From: CAZUCU01 sp964618845
Lineage (GTDB): Bacteria > Patescibacteriota > Minisyncoccia > Phycocordibacterales > JAACPR01
Reading direction: 5' to 3'
DNA length: 64,000 nt
Assembly: GCA_964618845.1 (NCBI GenBank)
Contig: CAZUCU010000002.1
Coordinates: forward strand, 1-64,000
Shown piece after piece: positions 34,412 to 42,566 of the stretch. The notes beneath the pieces were generated by a model. It searched no databases and was not told where the DNA came from. It worked only from the letters and a program-made list of their open reading frames with translations. Made by a program: the position numbers and the translations under genes. Every line of letters begins with the position of its first letter. Position 1 is the first letter of the stretch.

Positions 34412-35092
34412 TTATAATGAATAAAGACCCTCTTTATCATCTCTAATAATTTTTCCATCTTCCATGGTTATCACCCTTTTTTTGAGCTCATCTATAATCC
34501 CCTTGTTATGAGTAGTTAATATAATTGTTGTACCTAAATCATTTATTTTTTTTAGAATTTGCACAATATCATAAGTATTAATAGGATCTAAATGACCAGT
34601 CGGTTCATCTGCTACCAAAACATCTGGTTGGTTTACAATTGCTCTAGCTATCGCTACTCTTTGTTTTTCTCCTCCCGATAATTCATCTGGAAAATTATTT
34701 ATTTTGTGTTCCAAACCAACTAACTTAAGAGCGTGTGGAACATCGGCACCTATTTCTTCATCTGGTCTTCCTGCTACCTCCATTGCAAAAGCAACATTTT
34801 CATAGACAGTTTTGTTGGGTATAAGTCTGTGTTCTTGAAAAATTGCACCTATCTTCCTCCTCAAATTTGTTATCTGATTGTTTTTTAATTTGTGAATATT
34901 TTGTGATTCATAATAAACCGAACCACTCGTTGGAGTTTCTTCTGCCAAAAGCAATTTCAATAGCGTAGTTTTTCCGGCACCAGAATGACCAACAATAGAC
35001 ACAAACTCATTAGGTTCAATTTTAATATCAATATTTTTTAAAGCTACTGTACCATCGCTATAAATTTTTGAAACTTTGTCAAAATAAATCAT
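34412..35092 (-). CDS. ftsE: Cell division ATP-binding protein FtsE
   Basis: 226 aa ABC ATPase. Walker A GHSGAGKTTLLKL, Q-loop GAIFQEHRLIPN, signature LSGGEKQRVAIARA, Walker B VLVADEPTGHLD, H-loop TTHN. It provides the ATPase part of FtsEX. It lies one base after the prfB stop and 12 bp before ftsX. Confidence 0.95.
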   Translation of the reverse strand: MIYFDKVSKIYSDGTVALKNIDIKIEPNEFVSIVGHSGAGKTTLLKLLLAEETPTSGSVYYESQNIHKLKNNQITNLRRKIGAIFQEHRLIPNKTVYENVAFAMEVAGRPDEEIGADVPHALKLVGLEHKINNFPDELSGGEKQRVAIARAIVNQPDVLVADEPTGHLDPINTYDIVQILKKINDLGTTIILTTHNKGIIDELKKRVITMEDGKIIRDDKEGLYSL

Positions 35093-35093
35093 C

Positions 35094-35978
35094 TTAAATA
35101 TTTTTCATATTATCTATAAATTCTTGAATTTCTCCATCGAATACTTTCGATACATCTCCAACTTCAAAATTTGTTCTGTGATCTTTAACCATTTTGTAGG
35201 GGTCTAAAATATATGATCTGATTTGATTTCCCCATTTGGCAGAGGTATCTTTTGAAATTGAAAGATCTGCGATTTCCTTTTTTTCTTGTTCTTCCATTAA
35301 ATTATACAGTTTTGCAGCAATAATTTCCATCGCTTTTTCCTTATTTTGATTTTGACTTCTTTCATTGGAAACAAAAGCTGAAATACCAGTCGGAACATGA
35401 GTAATTCTAACCGCAGTATCTCTTTTGTTTACATTTTGACCCCCGGGACCACCCGATCGTGCAAACCGAATCTCAAAATCTTCTTCTTGAATCTTAAATC
35501 CTGAATCATAAATCTTTAACAGAGGCAATACTTCTACCATAGCAAAGGAAGTTTGTCTTTTGCCTTGAGAATTAAATGGGGATTTCCGGACAAGACGATG
35601 AACTCCCGATTCAAATTTCAAATTTCCATAAACATTTTTACCATTAATTTCAAAAGTAACATTTTTATATCCACCATTTGAATTTTGATTTTCATCCAAG
35701 AAAGAAATCGGCCAATTATTTTTATTACAATAATTCATATACATTTCCAAAAGCATTCTTACAAAATCTTCGGCATCATCACCACCAACACCAGAAAAAA
35801 TTGTCACAATAGCTCCACCCAAGTCATATTTTGAACCGCCCTCAAGTCCTGCTTTTAGTTCTTGAAGTTTCTTTATTTTTTGTTGAGCCAATTTTTTGTT
35901 ATTCCAAAAACCAGATTTTAGCATCTCTTTTTCTAAAATTGATATTTCCAATAAAATTTTCTCTTTATTTATTTTCAT
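35094..35978 (-). CDS. prfB: Peptide chain release factor 2, short form
   Basis: 294 aa from MKINKEKILLE (35978), against about 365 aa in most bacteria. The N-terminal domain 1 is largely reduced, so no programmed frameshift is needed and none is seen. Codon-recognition motif SPF lies in RLVRKSPFNSQGKRQTSF; the catalytic GGQ in SGGPGGQNVNKRDT. It terminates at UGA and UAA. The start overlaps the end of the VTT gene by 14 nt. Confidence 0.93.
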   Translation of the reverse strand: MKINKEKILLEISILEKEMLKSGFWNNKKLAQQKIKKLQELKAGLEGGSKYDLGGAIVTIFSGVGGDDAEDFVRMLLEMYMNYCNKNNWPISFLDENQNSNGGYKNVTFEINGKNVYGNLKFESGVHRLVRKSPFNSQGKRQTSFAMVEVLPLLKIYDSGFKIQEEDFEIRFARSGGPGGQNVNKRDTAVRITHVPTGISAFVSNERSQNQNKEKAMEIIAAKLYNLMEEQEKKEIADLSISKDTSAKWGNQIRSYILDPYKMVKDHRTNFEVGDVSKVFDGEIQEFIDNMKNI

Positions 35979-36612
35979 TTTCTTTATACGTATATTTATA
36001 AAATAGAAACATCCCAAATATTGCAACAATTGTTCCTATTCCAATAATTAATAAACTATGATAAACAGTTGCATATTTGGTCAATATACCTGGTGACATC
36101 ATAAAAAGTATTGGTATCAAATCTATTAACATATGAATTGGTAAAAATCTCCAAAAAGAAATTGCAGTCAAACCAGCGGCATAACTTGCTACTTCCGGAA
36201 CTGCTATCAATGCAAATCTTGCATATAAAAATCCTTTTACCGTACCCATTGATTTAACCATTTTATAAATAAGAGGGGTTGTACTTCCTGCAAATTTCTC
36301 CATCAAATCCTTTCCAAAAATCCTACTTATATAAAAAGTTACAGTTGCACCCAAAATATCACCCATAAGTGCATAAAATAACCCATTCCAAAAACCAAAA
36401 ATAGGCGTAGCAATAATATATAAAAAAGAACCAGAAAGTGGTGCCAAAATGACAGTAATAGATTTAAGAAAAATAAACACCAAAGGTGCCCAAATTCCAG
36501 CTGATAAAACTGACTTTTGCAAATATTCATTATCAATAAAAGAAAAAATGACTGTTAGAAAAACCAAAAATATAACAAGAAAAAGTAATTTAATTGTATT
36601 TTTTTTAAACAT
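35965..36612 (-). CDS. VTT/TVP38-family (DedA-like) membrane protein
   Basis: 215 aa from MFKKNTIKLLF (36612); the frame further upstream runs through tRNA-Thr and is not coding. Five or six helices, with the VTT-domain block SGSFLYIIATPIFGFWNGLFYALMGDILGATVTFYISRIFG and a second, R-containing helix (GFLYARFALIAVPEVASYAAG). The family is linked to lipid scrambling and membrane homeostasis. The start codon lies only 2 bp after the tRNA-Thr 3' end. Confidence 0.8.
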   Translation of the reverse strand: MFKKNTIKLLFLVIFLVFLTVIFSFIDNEYLQKSVLSAGIWAPLVFIFLKSITVILAPLSGSFLYIIATPIFGFWNGLFYALMGDILGATVTFYISRIFGKDLMEKFAGSTTPLIYKMVKSMGTVKGFLYARFALIAVPEVASYAAGLTAISFWRFLPIHMLIDLIPILFMMSPGILTKYATVYHSLLIIGIGTIVAIFGMFLFYKYTYKENENK

Positions 36613-36614
36613 TG

Positions 36615-36687
36615 AGCCAACAATCGGGATCGAACCGATGACCTCTCCCTTACCATGGGAGTGCTCTACCAGCTGAGCTATGTTGGC
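36615..36687 (-). tRNA. tRNA-Thr (GGT)
   Basis: Acceptor GCCAACA/TGTTGGC, D-arm GCTC/GAGC, anticodon stem CTCCC/GGGAG around ATGGTAA (anticodon GGT), T-loop TTCGATC. Its 3' end abuts the VTT start codon, so the tRNA is the 5' part of the operon transcript. Confidence 0.93.
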
Positions 36688-36726
36688 ATCTTGATAAATA
36701 TACAACAAAAAGAGAAAAAGATAAAT

Positions 36727-37902
36727 TTATCCAAACATTATCCACTCAGGTTTAAATATAAGTGAAAATCCTATTATAATCATTACTATACCACCGATAA
36801 TTTTTGATAATTTAGAGTATTTAGTTGAAAATTTTGTTATTTCTAAAGTCTTCATGGCAACAGAAAATACTAAAATATCATCTAACATAAAAAATAATAT
36901 ATATAAAGACATATAAGCGTAATATTGCCAAACAGATAAATTATTTAGTGTTAAGACTTGAACATAAATTGCGGGTAAGCCAGCAGAACACAAAAGCTCT
37001 ATCAAATTCACAGCAAAAGAAACTGCAACGATTCCAATCACTGAAAGCCAAAAACTATTTTGATGAACTGCATTTTTTAATTTATCCAATATTTTTTGTT
37101 TCTTAACTTCGTCTCCAATTTTACAAACAGCACCATCTTTGTAGGCACTCCTTAGATTTAAAGATCCACTAATGATGGCTAATAATCCGATACCCCAACG
37201 AACATAAATAATGAAGCCCAAAAATAAAATCAAATTAAGCCACAAAGACATAAACATAAAATAAATTATTCCCGAAGAGACAATAAAAATTAGACCCAAG
37301 ATCCATCTTTTTCTACGATCAGGTATACTAATCAATAAAGTTATAAGAAAAATTAAAACCCACATCGCACATGGATTAAAACCATCAATTAATCCTAAAA
37401 TCAAAGTCAAAAAAGGCAATGAAATATTTTTAGCACCAAATTCACCAATTATTGGCACGGAAAATTTTTCATTTTCAGGAATTATTTCTTCTGCTTTTGG
37501 GTTTTCGACATTGGAATTTAATCCTAAAACATTACCAGCTGTATCCTCACAAATATTTTCTTTACATTCAATTATTTTATTTTCAATTTGGCGATCTGTA
37601 ACGCCTTCTCCAAAACCAACAAAATATTTATCACCAATAATAGTAAGAGGAACGCCATTTACGGAGGCATTTAAAATTTTAGCAACTTCTTGCATTTTTT
37701 TAACATTTTCTCTGTTATACCAAACTTCAAAATCATAGACTTTTAATTCTGGATATTTAATTTTCATTTCTTCCAAAAAAATTTCCTCTTGAGCACAATG
37801 TGGGCAACCATCGCCCCAGAAGAAATACAAATTCACTCCTTCTGCTTTAACAAAATTAAAAGAAGATAAAAATAAGATAACAAATAAAAATATTTTTTTC
37901 AT
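36727..37902 (-). CDS. Thioredoxin-CcdA (DsbD-like) thiol-disulfide transporter
   Basis: 391 aa. Signal peptide at the start; then a thioredoxin-like domain with GDGCPHCAQEE (CPHC, about residue 33) and the cis-Pro segment NGVPLTIIGDKYFVGF; then from about residue 160 a CcdA/DsbD-type six-helix domain with LGLIDGFNPCAMWVL and an IELLCSAGLPAIYVQVL helix, each with a conserved Cys. It would carry electrons from the cytoplasm to extracytoplasmic thiols. The two domains are fused in one protein. Confidence 0.85.
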   Translation of the reverse strand: MKKIFLFVILFLSSFNFVKAEGVNLYFFWGDGCPHCAQEEIFLEEMKIKYPELKVYDFEVWYNRENVKKMQEVAKILNASVNGVPLTIIGDKYFVGFGEGVTDRQIENKIIECKENICEDTAGNVLGLNSNVENPKAEEIIPENEKFSVPIIGEFGAKNISLPFLTLILGLIDGFNPCAMWVLIFLITLLISIPDRRKRWILGLIFIVSSGIIYFMFMSLWLNLILFLGFIIYVRWGIGLLAIISGSLNLRSAYKDGAVCKIGDEVKKQKILDKLKNAVHQNSFWLSVIGIVAVSFAVNLIELLCSAGLPAIYVQVLTLNNLSVWQYYAYMSLYILFFMLDDILVFSVAMKTLEITKFSTKYSKLSKIIGGIVMIIIGFSLIFKPEWIMFG

Positions 37903-37965
37903 ATGATTTTTGGCTAATTTAAGTGTCGGTAGATTATAACATAAAATAAATGTTAAAATACTATT

Positions 37966-38679
37966 ATGAATTTTAAAAAAACCTTCACTTCCAAACAGTC
38001 AATATCAATACTAATTTTTATAATCTTAGTCGGAATAGTTGGCGTAGTTTATACTCAAAGAGAGGTAAGTAAAATAAATCAAAAAACAATAGAACAAGAG
38101 ATTGAAATTCAAAAAAATATTGGAAAATTATTATTAGAACTTAGAGCAAATCTAAAATCAGATAAACCAAATGATATTAAAATCAGAGATTCTTTTAAAA
38201 TAATCGGAGATATTAGAACTTTAATTGATAGAGAATATTTTTCTCTTAAAAAAGAATCTAAAAGGGGTGCAGATTTATTAAAAAATAGACTATCAGAAAT
38301 AGAAAAAGCAATCTTGGAAGATCCAAACAAAGCAATCATCCTTATAGACAAACTGATTGATGAATTAGAAAATTCTAATGGATTATCTGATTTTATTGAG
38401 AAAAAAGAAGATGGAACAAAAAACAATTTTGATGATTCAAATTATGATTTTGGAGACACAATTGAACCAAAAAATAATCTAAATAATGATCGACCAAACG
38501 ATGAGGGGGTTATAGTAGATGATGGCAATAACACCATACCAGATGATAATCAAGATTTTTTCGATTCCATTTTCAATTATTTAAATTACAAAAAAGGAAT
38601 AAAGCCCAAAGTAGATAGGGACAATTCTAAAGAAATAGAAGGACAAACTGTTCCTGTAAGCACAAAAATTGGAAATTAA
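37966..38679 (+). CDS. Unknown membrane-anchored protein with coiled coil
   Basis: 237 aa. An N-terminal helix (about 13-30), then a long charged helical region (about 35-150) with heptad character and Lys/Glu-rich sequence, then a low-complexity Asn/Asp tail. The layout resembles DUF5667-type envelope proteins, but no family signature is clear. A TAAAAT box ends 6 nt before the start. It overlaps the 3' end of the convergent aspS gene by 4 nt. Confidence 0.55.
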   Translation: MNFKKTFTSKQSISILIFIILVGIVGVVYTQREVSKINQKTIEQEIEIQKNIGKLLLELRANLKSDKPNDIKIRDSFKIIGDIRTLIDREYFSLKKESKRGADLLKNRLSEIEKAILEDPNKAIILIDKLIDELENSNGLSDFIEKKEDGTKNNFDDSNYDFGDTIEPKNNLNNDRPNDEGVIVDDGNNTIPDDNQDFFDSIFNYLNYKKGIKPKVDRDNSKEIEGQTVPVSTKIGN

Positions 38680-40088
38680 TTTTTTTTCTTTTTCATTTCT
38701 TTATAATACTGAATCCCAACTTCTTTCAAATTTTTTTCAGGAACAACGGATGGAGCACTCGTCATAACATCTTCCCCTCTACCATTTTTGGGAAAAGCAA
38801 TAACTTCTCTGATATTTGGTTCATTTTGAAGAAGCATAATAAAGCGATCAAAACCCCATGCAATTCCGCCATGTGGTGGAACTCCAAATGAAAAAGCCTT
38901 CATCATATGACCAAAATTTGTTTCAATTTGTTCATCAGAATACCCAAGAATTTGAAAAATCTTGAAAAGCATTTCTGGGCGATGAGTTCGCACACTTCCA
39001 CCACCTAATTCATAACCATTTAAAATCACATCATACTGTGTAGAAACAATATCCAAAAGATTTTTCTCATTCATAAGATCATCGAAGAACTCTAGTTGGC
39101 AAGCAGCAAATGGATTATGAGAAAAAGTTAATTTACCAGTTTCTTCATCTTTTTCAAAAAAAGGAAAATCAATAACCCAACAAAAGCCAAGCTCATTTGG
39201 ATCATTTTTGTCTTTTCTTATATCTGGTCTATCGCTACCGTATTTTTCCATCGCCTCCTTATAAGTAATTCTTGGAAATGGAATTTGAGTAATTTTTTTC
39301 TCAGGATAAAGATTTTGGATAGTTTTAATCAAAATCCTTTCATTAACTTCCATTACATCTTCACGAGTAACAAAACTCATTTCCATATCCATTTGAACAA
39401 ACTCCGGCTGTCGATCCCCTCTAAGATCCTCATCTCTCATACATCTTGCAAATTGAAAATATCGCTCCATTCCACCCACCATCAAAAGTTGTTTAAATTG
39501 CTGTGGAGATTGAGGAAGTGCAAAAAATGAGTGGGGTTTAATTCTGGATGGAACCAAATAGTCTCGCGCTCCTTCTGGTGTCGAAGCGGCCAAAATTGGA
39601 GTATCAATTTCACAAAATCCCTCCTCTATCATTGCATTTCGCACAAAAGTCATCACTTCGCTTCTTTTTCTAATATTTTTTTGCATTCTAGGATTTCTCA
39701 AATCAAGATATCGGTACTTTAATCTCACATCTTCATTAATTTCATCTTTACTCATTGGATCAAACGGCAAAACTTCTGCTTTACTCAAAACTTCGATATT
39801 ATTCAAAAGCATTTCTAATTTGCCATTTAAATCGTCAGTATAAGCACTTTCCGGTCTTTCTTGGATCATTCCTGTAATTTTTACAACCCATTCATACTTC
39901 ACATCGTTGAGTATTTCTTGTTCTTTAATTTTTGCCGGTAAAACAACCACTTGAAGAAAAGCTGATCTATCTCGAACATCAAAAAAGATGAGTTTCCCGT
40001 GGTCTCTTCTATTGCTAATCCAACCATAAATAGACACCTCTTGGCCTACATGGTCTTTTAAATCTTTTATTAAAATTCTGTCTTTCAT
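38676..40088 (-). CDS. aspS: Aspartyl-tRNA synthetase lacking the GAD domain
   Basis: 470 aa against about 590 in typical bacteria. The OB-fold anticodon domain (1-110) and class II catalytic core are intact: motif 2 in FQFARCMRDEDLRGDRQPEF and motif 3 in GGIAWGFDRFIMLL. The ~130-residue GAD insertion is missing: SDRPDIRKDKNDPNELGFCWVIDFPFF joins the flanks directly. A TATCAT box lies 7 nt before the ATG. Confidence 0.95.
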   Translation of the reverse strand: MKDRILIKDLKDHVGQEVSIYGWISNRRDHGKLIFFDVRDRSAFLQVVVLPAKIKEQEILNDVKYEWVVKITGMIQERPESAYTDDLNGKLEMLLNNIEVLSKAEVLPFDPMSKDEINEDVRLKYRYLDLRNPRMQKNIRKRSEVMTFVRNAMIEEGFCEIDTPILAASTPEGARDYLVPSRIKPHSFFALPQSPQQFKQLLMVGGMERYFQFARCMRDEDLRGDRQPEFVQMDMEMSFVTREDVMEVNERILIKTIQNLYPEKKITQIPFPRITYKEAMEKYGSDRPDIRKDKNDPNELGFCWVIDFPFFEKDEETGKLTFSHNPFAACQLEFFDDLMNEKNLLDIVSTQYDVILNGYELGGGSVRTHRPEMLFKIFQILGYSDEQIETNFGHMMKAFSFGVPPHGGIAWGFDRFIMLLQNEPNIREVIAFPKNGRGEDVMTSAPSVVPEKNLKEVGIQYYKEMKKKKN

Positions 40089-40125
40089 TAAGTAAATGAT
40101 AACAAAAATAGCAATGCATTGAAAT

Positions 40126-40152
40126 AGGGTCCTGAAAAGAAATCAGGACCCT
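40126..40152 (-). terminator. Hairpin overlapping the stop of the 36-aa peptide gene
   Basis: A perfect 10-bp stem, AGGGTCCTGA/TCAGGACCCT, whose second half includes part of the stop codon of the peptide gene. No strong T-run follows on the minus strand, so it may be an attenuator or mRNA-stabilising structure rather than a terminator. aspS begins about 38 nt further. Confidence 0.55.
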
Positions 40153-40261
40153 AAAATGCCATAATTATGATGACGACAAGAATTGTTCCTAATGAACCAA
40201 AAGCAATCATTACCGCCATCCACCATGGCATAACATTGATATCAGTAGAGTCATTTTTCAT
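40151..40261 (-). CDS. 36-aa membrane peptide with strong Shine-Dalgarno
   Basis: ATG at 40261 (minus), stop TAG at 40151-40153. Sequence MKNDSTDINVMPWWMAVMIA then FGSLGTILVVIIIMAF: a single hydrophobic helix with a short polar N-terminus. GGAGGTTCTT precedes the ATG with 4 nt spacing, the clearest ribosome-binding site in the window. It stands between the reductase and aspS genes and ends in a hairpin. It may be a membrane regulator or a leader peptide for aspS. Confidence 0.7.
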   Translation of the reverse strand: MKNDSTDINVMPWWMAVMIAFGSLGTILVVIIIMAF

Positions 40262-40320
40262 AAGAACCTCCTCATTAATAATTTTAACTCATTAATAAAT
40301 TTTTAAAATATAGTTATTAG

Positions 40321-41034
40321 CTAAAAAAATGCTTCAGTTATTATTCGCTCATCATTAACACCTAAATTTCTAAGCATTTTCCAAAAATCATTTGTAAAAT
40401 TTATTGAACCACAAATAAAGATCGGCAAATTATTTCCCCTCACAACTTCTTCAACTGATTTTTGGTCAATTCTTTTCCCCCCATTTGCCGTATAAAAAAA
40501 TTTTGTATCAAGTTTTTTAATTTCTTCAAGATAAGGAGTCGAGCTTTCAGTTTTATTGGAAACCAAAACCTTTATTTGTTTCGTATTTCGAATTTCGTGC
40601 TTCTGATTTGCTTGCCCCGAGCTTTGTCGAGGGGTTTTGAATTTCGGATTTCGTGCTTCTGATTTTAAGTATTGTAAATACGCTACTAAAGGAGCTATCC
40701 CAACCCCCGCCCCAATAAAAATCAACCCATCTTTAAATTCTTCAAAATTAAAATACCCCTCAGGTCCTTCCAAAATCATCTCATCGCCAATTTTCATACT
40801 GTGAATATGTGAAGAAAAAGGCCCGCGCTTCCTGATTGCAAATTTTAAAGTTTTTTCGGTCGGAGCGGACACTATCGTATAAGACTTGCCGTGTGCTACC
40901 TCTGGACCAACTAAATACAAATTCACATATTGACCTACTTTAAAATCAAAATCTTCAGGTTTTTCAAATTCAAACTCCACTACCCCATCGCAGATTTCTT
41001 TTTTATTTAAAAGTTTTATTTTTTCTTTTATCAT
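40321..41034 (-). CDS. FNR-family flavin reductase with repeat-derived insert
   Basis: 237 aa from MIKEKIKLLNKK (41034); a longer frame runs into the E1 element and iscU. FAD-binding (FKVGQYVNLYL, GKSYTIVSAP) and NAD-binding (LIFIGAGVGIAPLVAYL) domains are present, and the ending DERIITEAFF resembles ferredoxin-NADP reductases. A ~28-residue insertion (SEARNPKFKTPRQSSGQANQ and following KHEIRNTKQIK) lies between helix and strand of the NAD domain and is built of repeat sequence. iscU lies upstream in the same direction, suggesting electron supply to Fe-S assembly. Confidence 0.8.
   Translation of the reverse strand: MIKEKIKLLNKKEICDGVVEFEFEKPEDFDFKVGQYVNLYLVGPEVAHGKSYTIVSAPTEKTLKFAIRKRGPFSSHIHSMKIGDEMILEGPEGYFNFEEFKDGLIFIGAGVGIAPLVAYLQYLKSEARNPKFKTPRQSSGQANQKHEIRNTKQIKVLVSNKTESSTPYLEEIKKLDTKFFYTANGGKRIDQKSVEEVVRGNNLPIFICGSINFTNDFWKMLRNLGVNDERIITEAFF
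40586..40666. repeat. Composite repeat inserted in the reductase gene
   Basis: Two near-identical 24-bp direct repeats (TTTCGAATTTCGTGCTTCTG and TTTCGGATTTCGTGCTTCTG starts, 40586 and 40642) flank a GC-rich palindrome CCCCGAGCTTTGTCGAGGGG (40616-40635). The whole block is a multiple of three in effect and stays in frame. It combines the E3 words with a palindrome like that in lepA. Confidence 0.7.
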
Positions 41035-41047
41035 AATTTTGAGTGAA

Positions 41048-41128
41048 GGAAATAGTACTAAATAAATTTTTATGAGGGAAGAGTGCAAAGTGGGTCCCCC
41101 CTCTAAAAATTTATTTAGTACTATTTCC
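41048..41128. repeat. Palindromic element E1, copy 2
   Basis: Inverted relative to copy 1. Core 41059-41117 (59 bp), flanks GGAAATAGTAC / GTACTATTTCC, a perfect 11-bp inverted repeat. In matched orientation both copies read GTGAAGGAAA, then six bases that differ (ATATGT in copy 1, TAGTAC here) with matching changes on the other side, then the same core. It contains the end of iscU, including its stop codon. Confidence 0.75.
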
Positions 41129-41584
41129 GAAACTTCCAAAACGATCTCTATAATCCAAAATAGCAGCTCTCAGTGCCTCTTGGCCGAGGACTGAGCAATG
41201 GAATTTGCGATCAGGAAGTCCGCCAAGTCGCTCGACAATTTCTTGAGGTTTAAGTCGCATCGCTCTATCGAGATTCATCCCACCATTTTCTGTCGCCATT
41301 ACACTCATCATACTAGTTGATGCAATTGCAGACGCGCAACCAAAAGTTCGCCATTTACATTCCTTGATTTTATTTTTCTTTTTATCAACTTTAATCCAAA
41401 CCGTCATCATGTCTCCACAAGCAGGACTGCCCACACTTCCTATCCCATCAGCTTGGTAGTCCTCGTCATCAATTAGGAGATTTTGTGGTTCAAAGAAATG
41501 TTTCTTAACAATATCAGTGTAAAGCCAACCTTCGTCTTGACCACCACAAACTACATCAACCTTTTTAATAGATTTCTTAGACAT
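41111..41584 (-). CDS. iscU: IscU/NifU-type iron-sulfur cluster scaffold
   Basis: 157 aa. The three conserved Cys are visible: SPACGDMMTVWIKV, FGCASAIASTSMMSVM and HCSVLGQEALRAAI, with the aspartate of the first block. N-terminal extension (about 25 residues) with a CGGQ motif. It receives sulfur from NifS and builds [2Fe-2S] clusters. The last residues and stop codon lie inside element E1 copy 2. nifS is upstream on the same strand, separated by a toxin gene. Confidence 0.92.
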   Translation of the reverse strand: MSKKSIKKVDVVCGGQDEGWLYTDIVKKHFFEPQNLLIDDEDYQADGIGSVGSPACGDMMTVWIKVDKKKNKIKECKWRTFGCASAIASTSMMSVMATENGGMNLDRAMRLKPQEIVERLGGLPDRKFHCSVLGQEALRAAILDYRDRFGSFGNSTK

Positions 41585-41641
41585 GGGTATTTATATTAGC
41601 ACAAAATACCACATGTGTTTAAATTAAAGTACTCAGAAATG

Positions 41642-41944
41642 CTAACGGATTGCTCGAATGAGACTAGTAATAAACATATTGCTTGCACTCACTTGGCTAC
41701 TATAGGGGTCCCAGTAACAAGCAACAAATCCATTGCCTGTGGCTGTATCATCTGAAATAGACCAGTAAGAACTGTGTTGTTCAAATCCTAAAGATACAAT
41801 CAAATCTTTGACTTTTGTCTCTTTTTGTTCGCTAGATAAAGTTTGGTCATCCCATATTTCTCTGATAGGTTTTCCAATTTCTTTATATTCTTCTTTGGTA
41901 AGAACCCTCCACAGTTTTTCTCCAGGTTGTAATGTTTTGTTTAG
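41642..41944 (-). pseudogene. Open frame without start codon, downstream of the MazF-like gene
   Basis: A 100-codon open frame (LNKTLQPGEKLWRVLTKEEY, then KEIGKPIREIWDDQTLSSEQ and a C-terminal GNGFVACYWDPYSSQVSASN MFITSLIR), preceded in the same frame by TAA. No ATG, GTG or TTG lies near its beginning. Just upstream the same frame carries an ATG-initiated ORF (42079-41947) overlapping the MazF stop as ATGA and passing through an 11-C run. It looks like the C-terminal half of an inactivated or slippage-controlled gene. No family is recognised. Confidence 0.45.
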
Positions 41945-42075
41945 TTATAATCCTCTAATTCTCCCCCCCCCCCGATGGGTTTGGTCAAATGAAAAATTGA
42001 CTTTATTGGATATTTTGGAATATAATACGGGTACAAATGCCTTAGGCCTGCCCCTTAAATGGGGAGAACAAGAAG

Positions 42076-42471
42076 TCATCTGATCAAATCCCAGATGGCT
42101 TTTTTGATTTTTTTTAATTCAAAACTATGCAAAAAACCGATTTGATTTGTAAATCTTTTAGTATCAATAAGTCTAATCTGAGATAAAATTGCATAAGCTA
42201 TTTTATTTTCTACTAAACCAACTTCGTAATGAAATTTATTTTTCTTAATTTTAGAAGTTAGTGGAACAATTAAACAAACACTTTTATTAAAACCTTTGAT
42301 AACTAAAACAGGTCTATCAAAATTATCATTTGCTCCATTTTGTTCAAATCCAATATTTTGTCCGATATTACACCACCAAATATCACCAGCATGATATTTT
42401 TTGTTTATTCTCTCTATATGAATTTTTTGCTTAAGTAAGTTCCAAAAAATAAATTTTTTTATAAAATTCAT
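42076..42471 (-). CDS. MazF/PemK-like toxin
   Basis: 131 aa. The PemK/MazF pattern is visible: KYHAGDIWWCNIGQNIGFEQNG, FDRPVLVIKGFNKSVCLIVPLTSK and the later AILSQIRLIDTKRF. MazF-type toxins are sequence-specific endoribonucleases. No antitoxin gene is evident beside it. It sits between iscU and nifS. Its stop overlaps an ATG (ATGA) of the broken frame downstream. Confidence 0.72.
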   Translation of the reverse strand: MNFIKKFIFWNLLKQKIHIERINKKYHAGDIWWCNIGQNIGFEQNGANDNFDRPVLVIKGFNKSVCLIVPLTSKIKKNKFHYEVGLVENKIAYAILSQIRLIDTKRFTNQIGFLHSFELKKIKKAIWDLIR

Positions 42472-42566
42472 TAATAGATTTTATAAAATTGTAATATCTG
42501 TATGCAATCAAAATCTTAATAGAAACTTTAGATTTTCCTCATGGTTTCTTAAGAACTTTAAAAGAA

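Noticed and set aside
40126..40152. Classic rho-independent terminator
   Set aside because: The stem is strong but lacks a clear T-run after it, so I list it only as a hairpin with possible regulatory role.
40321..41139. Longer start for the FNR-like reductase
   Set aside because: The extension translates element E1 and the end of iscU; the flavin domain starts at MIKEKIKLL.
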